From Caulobacter sp. UNC358MFTsu5.1 (GTDB lineage: Bacteria; Pseudomonadota; Alphaproteobacteria; Caulobacterales; Caulobacteraceae): a stretch of DNA of 64,000 bases. Shown here piece by piece: positions 1 to 7,703 of this stretch. Numbering within the stretch: position 1 is the stretch's first letter; every line of letters begins with the position of its first letter. Both the position numbers and the translations under genes were made by a program. Under the pieces are notes generated by a model. The model did no database searches, was not told the origin of the DNA, and was given only the letters and a program-made list of their open reading frames with translations. The stretch is from assembly GCF_000712075.1 (NCBI RefSeq), contig NZ_JONW01000006.1, positions 682,001 to 746,000 on the forward strand. Reading direction: 5' to 3'.

Positions 1-820
1 CGCCGAACTTCCAAAGGGGCTCGAACGGCGTTTGGTCGAGATCCCACAAGCCACCCACCTGGCCCACCTGGAGACAGGGCGCCATAGGCTCTATGCCGAG
101 ACGAGCGCCTTCCTGGCAGGCAGGCCACCGATCGCCCAAGCCTGGACGTCGTCGGAGCGCTCGGCGCCCACGGCGCTCTATGCGGTCCTGTTCGAGGTCA
201 GGCCGGAGCCAGCACGCAAGGCGCGATATCTTGAAATCGCCGCCGGCCTGAAGGGTAACCTCTCGGCCATGCCTGGCTTTCTGGAGAACGAGCGTTTCGC
301 CAGCCAGACCCGACCGGGCGTTCTTCTGTCGCTTTCGCTGTGGGATAGCGAAAAGGCGCTGGTCCGTTGGCGGGCCGAGGCAGGTCATCACCAGGCCCAG
401 GTCGAGGGTCGCAGCGGCGTGCTGGCCGACTACCACCTGCGCGTGGGCGAAGCTGTCGGAGGATTTGGCGTTCCGGCGGTCGGAACCGGTGACGGGCGGC
501 GCGATGAGACCGAGGTCGGCGCAGCTCGAATCGTCACCGTGGCCGAATGGACCGACGGTCCTGGCTCAACCGACGTCGAAGCCATGATCGCCGCGGCCCA
601 GACCGCGCAGCATGAGCGCTTCGATCACCTGAGCGCGGCGGATCGCCACCTGGACCTGGCCGCGTGGGACGACGAGGTTCAGGCTCGCAAGTTCATTGAG
701 GCTCTTGGATCGCCCTTGGCCGCCGCCGGCGGCAGGGCCTATGTTATCCGGGTTGTCCGCGACTACGGCCTGACCGATCGTCGCGAGGCGCCCCAATATC
801 ATGCCCCCATCCTTCATTGA
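1..820 (+). CDS. alpha/beta hydrolase fused to antibiotic-biosynthesis-monooxygenase (ABM) domains, 3' part
   Basis: The reading frame is open from base 2, so the gene enters from the left edge; the first in-frame TTG (base 32) is probably not the start. The first ~35 residues look like the end of an alpha/beta hydrolase: ATHLAHLE carries the probable catalytic His and is followed by a RLY..T..FLAGR helix. After a short linker come two ABM-like ferredoxin folds, roughly residues 55-145 and 175-255 of the visible part, with the family pattern of a Pro-Glu-rich first strand, PGFLENERF, and LSLWDSEKALVRWR. Such fusions probably pair ester or lactone hydrolysis with a small-molecule-binding domain; the substrate is unknown. 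It converges on the GNAT gene at 892. Confidence 0.75.
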   Translation, partial: AELPKGLERRLVEIPQATHLAHLETGRHRLYAETSAFLAGRPPIAQAWTSSERSAPTALYAVLFEVRPEPARKARYLEIAAGLKGNLSAMPGFLENERFASQTRPGVLLSLSLWDSEKALVRWRAEAGHHQAQVEGRSGVLADYHLRVGEAVGGFGVPAVGTGDGRRDETEVGAARIVTVAEWTDGPGSTDVEAMIAAAQTAQHERFDHLSAADRHLDLAAWDDEVQARKFIEALGSPLAAAGGRAYVIRVVRDYGLTDRREAPQYHAPILH

Positions 821-891
821 TGGCGAGCGCGCGCGACATCTTCCCTGGGGTTTTCGCCGTTTCACGAGCGTCCTCCCGCCCAAACCGCGCT

Positions 892-1368
892 TCAGAACCT
901 CGGCGACATGCGCGGCTGCGCCAGATCGATGCTCAACGCCCGCTCATCTGGATACCAGCCCACATCGTCGTAGTGGCGAACCTGGGCTGTATTGCCAATG
1001 TGCGGTAAAGCCTTGCTCAGGGGCACGTCACGCCACCCCATCGCGGTGAACAGGTCCCCGGTGTCCTTGCTGAAGGTGAACAGGCGCTCGACGGCGTCCA
1101 TTCGGGCGCGCCGGACGATCACATCGACCAAACGCCAGGACAGCCTGGCGCCGCGCGCCGACGGATCAACCGCCAAACTTCGCAACAGGCCCGCGGGACC
1201 ATCCCTTTCCAGACCGCAGACCCCAATCACCGACTGATCACGAAGCGCCATGACATAGACGCTGCCTGGCGAAAACAACCCGATCGTGGACAACCCGCAG
1301 GCTTGCAGCAACGCCCGTAAATGCGCGCCGTCTGATCGCTCTTGGGCGTCTTTAACGACGATGCTCAT
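892..1368 (-). CDS. GNAT-family N-acetyltransferase, ArsN2-like
   Basis: The 158-aa product has a GNAT core: VIGVCGLERDGPAGLLRSLAVDPSA is split here as VIGVCGLERD and LLRSLAVDPSARGARL, which form the beta-4 strand and the pyrophosphate-binding loop (usually Q/RxxGxG/A; here RGARLSWRL). The later DLFTAMGWRDVPLSKALP..I.NTAQVRH and a C-terminal WYPDERALSIDL resemble the ArsN2 arsenic-resistance acetyltransferases, but no ars gene is nearby, so the substrate stays open. The start is an ATG preceded by ACGGAGATT. It lies 13 bp after the decayed dehydratase on the same strand, so the two may once have been cotranscribed. Confidence 0.75.
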   Translation of the reverse strand: MSIVVKDAQERSDGAHLRALLQACGLSTIGLFSPGSVYVMALRDQSVIGVCGLERDGPAGLLRSLAVDPSARGARLSWRLVDVIVRRARMDAVERLFTFSKDTGDLFTAMGWRDVPLSKALPHIGNTAQVRHYDDVGWYPDERALSIDLAQPRMSPRF

Positions 1369-1380
1369 TGGGAATCTCCG

Positions 1381-1928
1381 TCAAAACGCTAGATGACGTC
1401 CGAAGAGCCGCGAAGGCTCGCCGGCAGCTGCGCCTCTCGCCCCAGCGCCGACGGGCGCTCCGCCGCCGAGGCGCGGCGACGCCTCGGGCGTTAGCCCCGC
1501 CAGAACCTTCGCTACCGACCGGTCGATGTGGCCGCCGCTCAGCACCACGGCGACCCTCTTGCCTTGATAGTGCGATCGGGTCTTTTTCAGAGCCGCATAG
1601 GCGGCCGCGCCGGCGCCTTCGGCGATGTTGCGGGTCGCCTCATAGAGCGTGCGGATGGCCTGAGCGATCTCATCCTCGGACACAGCCACGATGTCGGCCG
1701 CGCCGCCCAGAACCACCTCCAGGGCCTCGGCCACGCTCACCCGTCGCGCTTGGAAGGATCTGGCGAAGGCCGGCGCCTGCTCGGCCACGACCCCGATGAT
1801 CTTCGTCTTCAAGCCCAGCATGTTTCGCATGGCGATGAGCCCGCAGATGCCGCTGCCCATGCCCAGCGGAACGAACACCGTGCCAAGTCCGGACACCGGT
1901 TGAACAACTCCCAGGCGTAGGTGGAGAC
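1381..1928 (-). pseudogene. decayed C-terminal half of a threonine/serine dehydratase-like gene
   Basis: The translation is closely similar to the C-terminal half of the intact PLP enzyme at 13294-14364: GMGSGICGLIA, GVVAEQAPAFA, AEALEVVLGGAADIV, EDEIAQAIRTLYEAT and KRVAVVLSGG all recur. The gene is broken three ways. The N-terminal ~180 residues, including the PLP lysine, are absent. A frame change near 1890 separates STYAWELFNRCPDL from GTVFVPLGMGSG. About 20 residues are missing between SFQARR and VAEALEVV, where the intact copy has its TFADGLACRQPM segment. A short frame starting at 2027 with a perfect GGAGGTGA ribosome binding site runs into the remnant. Confidence 0.85.
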
Positions 1929-2065
1929 AGCCCCGTCATCGCCCTGCCCTGCTCCCTCGCCCGACGCCAACCCAGGCCCAAAGAAGGAGGCGGCGCGAGC
2001 CCGCCGGCTCGAACCTCGGTTCGCCATCCTTCACCTCCGATCTCGCTCTTTCCCGAACATCGATC

Positions 2066-2096
2066 ATGGCGCTGGGGCGCGGGCGTGGCTTTCACC
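2066..2096 (-). promoter_or_regulatory. putative alternative-sigma promoter (TGAAAG family), site 1
   Basis: On the minus strand the site reads GGTGAAAGCC followed at the shared distance by CCAT, then a GGAGGTGA ribosome binding site and ATG at 2027. It points into the decayed dehydratase. The same two blocks recur at seven other sites with the same spacing. Confidence 0.4.
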
Positions 2097-2710
2097 TAGC
2101 GTCCAGCGAGCCGTATTGAGCGGTCCGTGGGCGCCGGCCCGGACCCAGGCCGCATCCTGTCCACGCGATGACGGCGCCTTGCCGAGGCTTCGCACCGCCT
2201 GCGTCCAGGAATAGGCCGGCTCGTGGTGGGAGCGAGGGTTCCCGCGTGACAGAGTTCGAACCTGTCCAATCGCGCGAATTGCCGATGAATCGGCAAGGGC
2301 CAGCTCGCTCGCCAGATCCGCGACCGCTGGCACGAAGGCCATCCCGGGCGCCTGTCGCTACTGATCAACGCCAGCTTCTCGTTCGATCTGGAATCGGTCC
2401 CCGACCTTCTCGCCGAGATTGTCGAGCCGCGGCGCGGAAACCGCGCGAACAGCCGCTCGCGTTGGACGATCTGGAAGGACCAGAATTGGACCGCCGCCGA
2501 GCGGTGGCTCGTCGTGATCAACGGCATGGAGCGCTTCTTTGCCACCTCGAGCCGACCACAGAGTGCCGAACTGGATCGCCTTCTGCGGATACTCGCCAGC
2601 AAACTGTCGACGTCCGCGAACGGACAGGTCCATGCGGTGGGGTGGCGCTTCTTCGGCACGCGCCGAGTCCAGCGCTACTCGAGCAGATTTTGGGTGTCGA
2701 TGCGTCGGAT

Positions 2711-2734
2711 CCGGAACGATTCGAACGTGCGACC
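2711..2734 (-). repeat. tRNA-Arg T-arm-like scar
   Basis: On the minus strand this contains ACGTTCGAATCGTTCCGG preceded by GGTCGC. That is a 24-base match with one mismatch to the T-arm of the tRNA-Arg fragment at 52644-52688, in the opposite orientation. No flanking tRNA sequence remains. It may be an old attachment-site scar. Confidence 0.45.
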
Positions 2735-2743
2735 TTGGCCTTG

Positions 2744-3448
2744 CTACCGGCCAAAGCGCGCGATCACGTCCTCGAGCGCGATGTGGCCGATGCAGGCGCC
2801 GCCGCCGGCCGCCGCCTCGCCGCGCTCTACGGCCATGGCGTAGACGACCGCGGCGTCGGCCTGGAGGTTGCGCCGCAACGCCGCCAGGCGCGGCCAGCGC
2901 GACACGTCGGCCACCTCGTGAAACTCCAGCCAACGCGCCACGCCGACGAGAAACGCGTCGGCGAGGGTGGGACGTTCGCCCACGAGCCACGCCTCGTCGC
3001 CGATCATCATCTCCAGCCGGTCATGGCGCGCGATCACCTGCTTGCGGCCGAACCGTCGAAGCGCGGCTTGGTAGTCCGGATCTGGGTCCTTCATCTCCAT
3101 CGCCGCCCACAGCGGCGCGAAGGCGGCCGTGAAACCGGTGTTCACGAAGGCCATGAGCTGGTGCATGCGATCGGCTTGCGGCGTCAGGGGTTCAAAGCTT
3201 ATCCGCCGCTCGTCGTCGCGCGCTTCGAGCCACGACGCGATCGCCATGGTTTCGGTCAGGGCGCGTCCGGCGTCGGTGATCAGCACCGGCGTTTCATGCC
3301 GCCCATTGAGCCGCCCATAGTCAGGTCGCCGCATCTGGCCGAGCATATCGACGCGGCAAAGGCGATAGGGTCGGCCGAGCCATTCAAGCGCGGCAATCAG
3401 GCCAAGAGAGCTTCCTTCGGGATGTCCATAAAGAAGTATCGGTTCCAT
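2744..3448 (-). CDS. glutathione S-transferase family protein
   Basis: The 234-aa protein has the two-domain GST layout. The thioredoxin-like N-terminal domain (~1-80) has ILLYGHPEGSSLGLIAALEWL, split as ILLYGHPEGSS and LGLIAALEWL, with the glutathione-binding serine region, then cis-Pro ETPVLIT and the ALTETMAIASWLE helix. The helical C-terminal domain (~90-215) has the N-capping box PTLADAFLVGVARWLEF. Start chosen at MEPILLYG (3448) rather than five codons upstream, because GST N-termini begin at the first strand. It is divergent from the HxlR regulator at 3553, the usual arrangement for a redox- or electrophile-induced GST. Substrate unknown. Confidence 0.88.
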   Translation of the reverse strand: MEPILLYGHPEGSSLGLIAALEWLGRPYRLCRVDMLGQMRRPDYGRLNGRHETPVLITDAGRALTETMAIASWLEARDDERRISFEPLTPQADRMHQLMAFVNTGFTAAFAPLWAAMEMKDPDPDYQAALRRFGRKQVIARHDRLEMMIGDEAWLVGERPTLADAFLVGVARWLEFHEVADVSRWPRLAALRRNLQADAAVVYAMAVERGEAAAGGGACIGHIALEDVIARFGR

Positions 3449-3552
3449 AGTTGCAAGCTCCATACTAGCCTTGACGCCATGCGGCTTCTTTTCTGTAGAT
3501 CGCCGCCCACTTCGCTGTGAATAACGAACATTTTTGTAACTGAGCTCGACAG

Positions 3553-3897
3553 ATGAAAGACACTGTTTCGCGTTGTCCGATCGAGGAGGCGATGCAACTA
3601 CTGAGCGGGCGCTGGCCGGGCCTGTTGATCTACTATCTCAAAGAGCGGCCAAAGCGATTTGGCGACCTGCGGCGCGACAACCCCACCGTATCCAGTCGCA
3701 TCCTCACCCTGGAGCTTCGCAAGCTCGAGGCGGCCGGCGTGATCGAGCGCGTCGAAGTGGCGATCTTCCCAAAGCATGTGACCTATGAACTCACCGCGGC
3801 GGGCCGGGAGCTTGCGACCCTGCTCGACGCCATCGGCGCGTGGTGGGAAGGACAGGCAAGGTCGATGGGCGCTCCCTTGGCGACGGCAGGCCGCTAA
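3553..3897 (+). CDS. HxlR-family transcriptional regulator
   Basis: The 114-aa winged-helix protein has the family signature: C-P-I-E.A..LLSGRW at the start (Cys at residue 8), FGDLRRDNPTVSSRILTLEL in the recognition region, and a wing ending TYELTAAGRELATLLDAIGAWW. HxlR proteins are dimeric repressors or activators, often sensing electrophiles or oxidants through the N-terminal cysteine. The 104-bp gap to the divergent GST gene is AT-rich and contains spaced GTTAC/GTTAT half-sites, a plausible operator controlling both genes. Confidence 0.9.
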   Translation: MKDTVSRCPIEEAMQLLSGRWPGLLIYYLKERPKRFGDLRRDNPTVSSRILTLELRKLEAAGVIERVEVAIFPKHVTYELTAAGRELATLLDAIGAWWEGQARSMGAPLATAGR

Positions 3898-4165
3898 GCT
3901 CGACGCGGGGGCGCGGGCGCACGTCGGTTGGCGCGCCGCAAGGTCTATGGGCGCGCCCCCTCGCCCAGACGGGCAAAGGATCGCGAGGGGACACCTTGCC
4001 CCGGCGGCGACTTTGATCGGTCGAAACCAGGTCCTCATCAGCGCGACGTCGGTTACACTTCGACACGCCGCGCCAACCCCGCGCAAAGCCCGGGATGCAA
4101 GGGGGTGTTTGAATGGAGCGCATCAAGGCCGCTCCGGCAACCAAACCCCGCTCCGAGGACCGCAG
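3898..4165. other. intergenic region upstream of the decayed EF-hand gene
   Basis: GC-rich with no coding signal. It holds the TTACACTTCG tandem motif at 4053-4072, 94 bp before the signal-peptide ATG at 4166. Confidence 0.5.
4053..4072 (+). promoter_or_regulatory. tandem 10-bp operator-like motif, copy 1
   Basis: TTACACTTCG is directly followed by the related ACACGCCGCG. The first half is identical at 12637 and 44240. Direct repeats with a 10-bp period are typical of OmpR/PhoB-type response-regulator sites. The second half is the most degenerate of the three copies, which fits with the decayed gene downstream. Confidence 0.45.
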
Positions 4166-4474
4166 ATGCGCAAGGCTCCACCGCTCGCCGCCTTGGCGGC
4201 GCTCGCCATCGCCGCCGTCTGGGCATTGGCCGGATCGTGGGGCGGCGGCTCGCCGGTCGGGGCGCTCAGGACGGCGCGGGCCGATCGCGAAGGCCATTCC
4301 GGTCTCGAGGGGTTCGGCGCCGTCCGCGAGGGCGAGTTCAAGCGGCTCTACCGTGATCCTGAAGGCGCCGCGCCGCGCCGTCGCGCCTGCGCCCGCCTCC
4401 CGAGATCGCGGCCGCGAGGACCGCCTGGCCGGCCGGGGATCGCCGTCCAGACCGTCATGAGGGGCTCCCCGTGA
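4166..4474 (+). pseudogene. decayed exported EF-hand-type protein (paralog of 44429-44758)
   Basis: Starts with a clear signal peptide (MRKAPP, then Leu/Ala-rich to WALAGSW) after a GAGG ribosome binding site. It continues GGGSP, then ARADREGHSGLEGFG, which aligns with GGGSPAAQVMKADANRDGYV at the second copy (44429), but the acidic calcium-loop residues are gone. The rest is arginine/proline-rich noise up to 4474. It sits 3 bp before the decayed sterol-desaturase gene, the same order as the intact pair at 44.4-45.6 kb. Confidence 0.6.
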
Positions 4475-4477
4475 TCC

Positions 4478-4850
4478 ATGATCCATGATCGACCTGCGGG
4501 TCTTGGGCTGATCATGTTCCCGGCCATTGCCGCCGAATTCGATTGGCGACCGGCGACCGACCGTGGCTACGACCTGCGCGGGGCGGTCGGCTCGACGGGC
4601 GTGGCGGCGGGCGCCCTCGTGTTCGGCGTGGTGAACGGCGCGGCCATCGCCCTGGTTCTGCAGGGCGTTGAGACATTGGGGCCCGTCCGCTGGCGCCTGG
4701 AGGCGTGGCCGACCTGGCCGGCCGGCTTCCGGGCCACCGAACTGGCCCATTACGTCCACCACCGCATGAGCCATGAAGTTCGCCGGATGTGGGCCAGCCA
4801 CGCGACGCACCATTCGGCGGAGGCTGGCGCCGTGCTTGGACGGGGCGCGA
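4478..4850 (+). pseudogene. truncated sterol desaturase/fatty-acid hydroxylase (paralog of 44755-45576)
   Basis: Residues 1-115 align well with the intact membrane di-iron enzyme at 44755: MIHDRPAGLGL vs MMYDRPRGLLL, RGYDL, FGVVNGAAIALVL, LGPVRWRLEAW, then the first two histidine clusters HHRMSHEVRRMWASHATHHS. After this the frame turns into Ala/Arg/Pro-rich noise. The third histidine cluster and about 150 residues are lost, so no di-iron site can form. Short GATCCAT repeats lie at the start (4471-4486). Confidence 0.8.
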
Positions 4851-5494
4851 GCGCCTGGGCCCTCCTACGAGTCAGCGTTCTGCAGGCCGCGGCCGCGGCG
4901 GCGGACACGGCGCCGCCGCGCCCCGGACGCCGATGTCGCCCCGGGGAACAGGGCCAAGGCCGGCGGACTGCAGCCCTCTTGGACGCCGCTGAGGGCGCGT
5001 GCAAAGTCCCGACCGCCGGGCCGAGCCCAGCCGCTGGTTGAAAGTCGCTGCGCCCGACCGAGGCTACGAAGGGACTTCACCGATGGGCTGGGCGACCGTA
5101 GGGCTCGCGGCGTTGGGCCAAGGCCAAGGCAGGGCGCGATGGACGGGGGACGCTTGGAAGTTGGCGTGCGCCCTGGTGTCGGCCTCATCACCGATTTTCG
5201 CCCTCGTGCGCAGCGCCAGGTTCAAGGGCGCCGCGCCGTCGGCTGCACAGGCGGCAACCGCGTGCGCTCCGGGGCTTGCGTGGCCGACACGCCTGGACCG
5301 CCCATGCCATCGTTCTGTCGCGATCGGCGCTGTCCTGCGCTAGCGTCACCCGAGCGCAGCGTCGAACGGCGCGGGACAGTCCGGATCGAACGCGGCGAAG
5401 CGCGCGGCCCGAGGCGGACGTGGGAGGCGACGCACCGCCTGGCGCGCGACCCGACCGTTTCAAGGCGCCGCGTCCGAGGAGAACTGGAGATGAT
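4851..5494. other. stretch without a convincing gene
   Basis: Beyond the TGAAAG-type site at 5037 there is only a weak frame from 5083 (MGWATVGLAALG...ACALVSASSPIFALV), which looks like a possible membrane-protein remnant without a ribosome binding site. Otherwise nothing supportable. Confidence 0.35.
5037..5067 (+). promoter_or_regulatory. putative alternative-sigma promoter (TGAAAG family), site 2
   Basis: GTTGAAAGTC, then CTAC at the shared distance (5064-5067). The first block lies in TGGTTGAAAGTCG (5035-5047), a 13-mer also present at 25033, upstream of another AraC gene. The AraC start is ~430 bp downstream, so the link to it is uncertain. Confidence 0.35.
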
Positions 5495-6439
5495 TTGCCG
5501 ATAACCACCGACGTCACCAGCGGTTGGGCCCGGGCCCTGCGGGCTCCTGTCGGGGGCGCGTTCCTGGGCGGCGCGGCGTCCGTCGTCGAGGTGGTGATCG
5601 ACGACCACCTCGTCTACAGCCAACACGCGTCCGTCCCCCTTCTCCACGCCGCGCTGAGCCATCGCGTCCTGTCGGCGCGACACCAAGGCGCAGGGGCCGA
5701 CCGCCGAGGTGAGATCTCCTTCACGCCTGGAGATCGCGTGCGTCATGGGGCGCTGGAGCGCAGGCGCATCCTAGGGCTGGAGGTCGCCTTCGCCGACGGG
5801 TTCCTGGAAGAGGCGTGCGAGCGGCGCGGCGTCTTCGATTGGCGGGTGGTCGAGAACGGCCGCGACTCCAAGGCCTTCGTCCTGGCCCAGAGCCTCGCCG
5901 AAGCCTGCCGCTTGGCGGAGGATCGCCTGACTAGCGACATGTTGATGCTGGCGCTGGCGCGACGCCTTGGGCGGGTGTACGGCGGCGCGGATGTCCGCCA
6001 AGATGATGGCTGGCTGCACCCCAAGGCGCTGCGGCGCGTGCTGGAGCGTTTGCGGACCGATCCTCACCAGGTGTCCTTGGGCGTGCTGGCGCAGGAGGCG
6101 GGTTTGGGCGTCAGCGCCTTTGTCAGAGGATTCCGCGGCGCGGTGGGCAAAACCCCGATGGCGTTCGCCCTTGAGTGTCGTCTCGACCAAGCCGCCCACG
6201 CTCTTGCGTCGACGGGCCTGCCGATCAGCCAGATCGCCGCTCAGACCGGCTTCGCCTCGGCCTCGCATCTGGTGCAGGCCTTCCGCAGCAGACACGGCCT
6301 CACCCCGGGCCGCTGGCGCCGGGCGCGCGGCGATGAGCCCCGCACGCCTCCTGCTTGGCGCCCGGCGCTTGAGGCGGCAGGGGCGAGGGCCGACCAGAAC
6401 GGTCAAGAGCCACACGGCCGGACGTCACTGGCCCGCTGA
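5495..6439 (+). CDS. AraC-family transcriptional regulator
   Basis: 314 aa. An N-terminal ligand-sensing region (~1-190) precedes two helix-turn-helix motifs (~205-300): LGVLAQEAGLGVSAFVRGFR, then ISQIAAQTGFASASHLVQAF..RHGLTPGRWRR, the classic AraC second-HTH signature. I chose the TTG at 5495 because GGAGA sits 5-6 bases upstream and the protein-like sequence (LPITTDVTSGW) begins there; the 73 codons upstream are arginine-rich and do not look coding. No obvious target is adjacent; the convergent neighbour is a solute-binding protein. Confidence 0.85.
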   Translation: MPITTDVTSGWARALRAPVGGAFLGGAASVVEVVIDDHLVYSQHASVPLLHAALSHRVLSARHQGAGADRRGEISFTPGDRVRHGALERRRILGLEVAFADGFLEEACERRGVFDWRVVENGRDSKAFVLAQSLAEACRLAEDRLTSDMLMLALARRLGRVYGGADVRQDDGWLHPKALRRVLERLRTDPHQVSLGVLAQEAGLGVSAFVRGFRGAVGKTPMAFALECRLDQAAHALASTGLPISQIAAQTGFASASHLVQAFRSRHGLTPGRWRRARGDEPRTPPAWRPALEAAGARADQNGQEPHGRTSLAR

Positions 6440-6483
6440 CCCGCGTCACGGCGGCCCTGCAAACCGGCCCCGCCTTCAGAGCG

Positions 6484-7593
6484 TCAAGCGACATAGAGGG
6501 TGCGAAAGCGATCCGGCCTAGCCGGGTCGCGATCGACGATCTGAACGGGCGCGTCCACCCAGCGCCAGACGGTCTGGTCCTCGGCGCGATCAAAGCCGAT
6601 CATGCCGCGCGTGCCGTCGACGACGACGGACGGCCACCCGACTTGGCTCGCGGGCGGGGCGCGGCGGCCAAGACCGAGCAGCGCGCTGAGCGCGATGATC
6701 GTGTCGTAGCCCTCGAGGGCGACGAAGGACGGCGCCTGGCCAAGCCTTTGCCGCAGCGCCTGTTCGACCTGTTGGCCAAGTTCGGTAAGTCGGTCGGGCC
6801 TGTAGCGGAGAAATGGGACCGCGCCGCCATCCGGCCCCAGCACCTCCGCCCAGGCCGGAAGCTCCGGCTGTCCGGCGGGCGCGCCGATCAGCACGTCCAC
6901 CAGCCGGGGGTGGTTTCGGATCGACCGCACGAGCGACATCGCCGGCTCGGGGTGCCCCACGAGCAGAAGCGCCGCGCTCGCGCCGCTGTCTGCCAGAGCC
7001 TGCAGGGTTCCTGCAACGCCGAGGGCGGCCACGTCGAGTTCGGCCAGCGAGCTCCGGGGCCCCAGGTTGGCCCGCAGGATGTCCATGCCCGACGACCAGT
7101 AGGGACTTGTCGCGGCGATGGCGACGACGTGTTCATGGCCCTCCCGCCGCAAGTACTGCGCGTAGGCTCGCCAACCCCGCGACTGCGGCGGCGAAAGGCC
7201 CGCCACCCAGTGGCTTGGTCGGTCGACGAGACGATCCATGACCGCCGAAGAGCACAGGAACGGCAGGCCATGATCCTCGGCCGCTTGCGCCGCCGCGCGG
7301 GCGACGATGCTATGATATTCGCCGACGACGGCGACCGCGCCCTGCCGGGCCTGGTCGGCGACGATCGCGGCCGCCTTTCTTGGATCGGCCGCCGTGTCGC
7401 CGACGATCAACGAAAGCGGGCGCCCGCCGATGCCGCCCCGGGTGTTGATCGTCTCGACCGCAAGCTCAAGGCCCGCCAGGAGATGGCGCCCGGCCTCGAC
7501 CCAGCCGGGCGGCGACAGGGGGGCCAGCGCGCCAATCCGGATCGGCCCGTCCTTCATCAGGCCCGCTGCGCCGACGAGCGCGAGGTCGTTCAT
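6484..7593 (-). CDS. branched-chain amino-acid-type ABC substrate-binding protein (Peripla_BP_6 fold)
   Basis: 369 aa with the type I periplasmic-binding-protein pattern: IRIGALAPLSPPGW.EAGRHLLAGLELAVE.IN..GGIGGRPL at the start, AVVGEYHS in the ligand-binding lobe, then HVVAIAATSPYW and FVALEGYDTIIALSALL. Members bind Leu/Ile/Val or other small ligands for ABC importers. No signal peptide is visible (MNDLALVGAAGLMKDGP) and no permease or ATPase is nearby, so it may be an orphan receptor or sensor, or the true start may lie elsewhere. Confidence 0.8.
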   Translation of the reverse strand: MNDLALVGAAGLMKDGPIRIGALAPLSPPGWVEAGRHLLAGLELAVETINTRGGIGGRPLSLIVGDTAADPRKAAAIVADQARQGAVAVVGEYHSIVARAAAQAAEDHGLPFLCSSAVMDRLVDRPSHWVAGLSPPQSRGWRAYAQYLRREGHEHVVAIAATSPYWSSGMDILRANLGPRSSLAELDVAALGVAGTLQALADSGASAALLLVGHPEPAMSLVRSIRNHPRLVDVLIGAPAGQPELPAWAEVLGPDGGAVPFLRYRPDRLTELGQQVEQALRQRLGQAPSFVALEGYDTIIALSALLGLGRRAPPASQVGWPSVVVDGTRGMIGFDRAEDQTVWRWVDAPVQIVDRDPARPDRFRTLYVA

Positions 7594-7703
7594 GGTGGTC
7601 AGCCTATGTCAAAAAGCTGCGCGCGCGGCGCCGTGGAGCTTAGGTCGGCCGGCGGCGTGCGGCCAAGCCCCGGCGATCGACCCCGGGGCCGCGCGGTTGG
7701 CGA

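Larger units (their letters stand above)
2028..2743. other. gene-poor stretch with decayed coding sequence
   Basis: No intact gene was found. About 2355-2700 on the plus strand reads as a protein-like frame (FDLESVPDLLAEIVEPRRGN, then RWTIWKDQNWTAAERW and VVINGMERFF). It has no plausible start and ends in arginine/serine-rich noise, so it is probably a gene remnant; I do not recognise the family. The right end carries the tRNA-like scar at 2711. Confidence 0.45.

Noticed and set aside
2247..2266. T-arm-like hairpin (ACAGG-TTCGAAC-TCTGT, minus strand) with a nearby TTGCCGA/TCGGCAA stem
   Set aside because: No acceptor stem, D-arm or anticodon arm can be built around it, so it is not called as a tRNA or tmRNA.
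2168..3520. Long plus-strand open frame (450 codons)
   Set aside because: It is the antisense of the GST gene and is arginine/proline-rich with no protein-like pattern; the minus-strand GST is clearly real.
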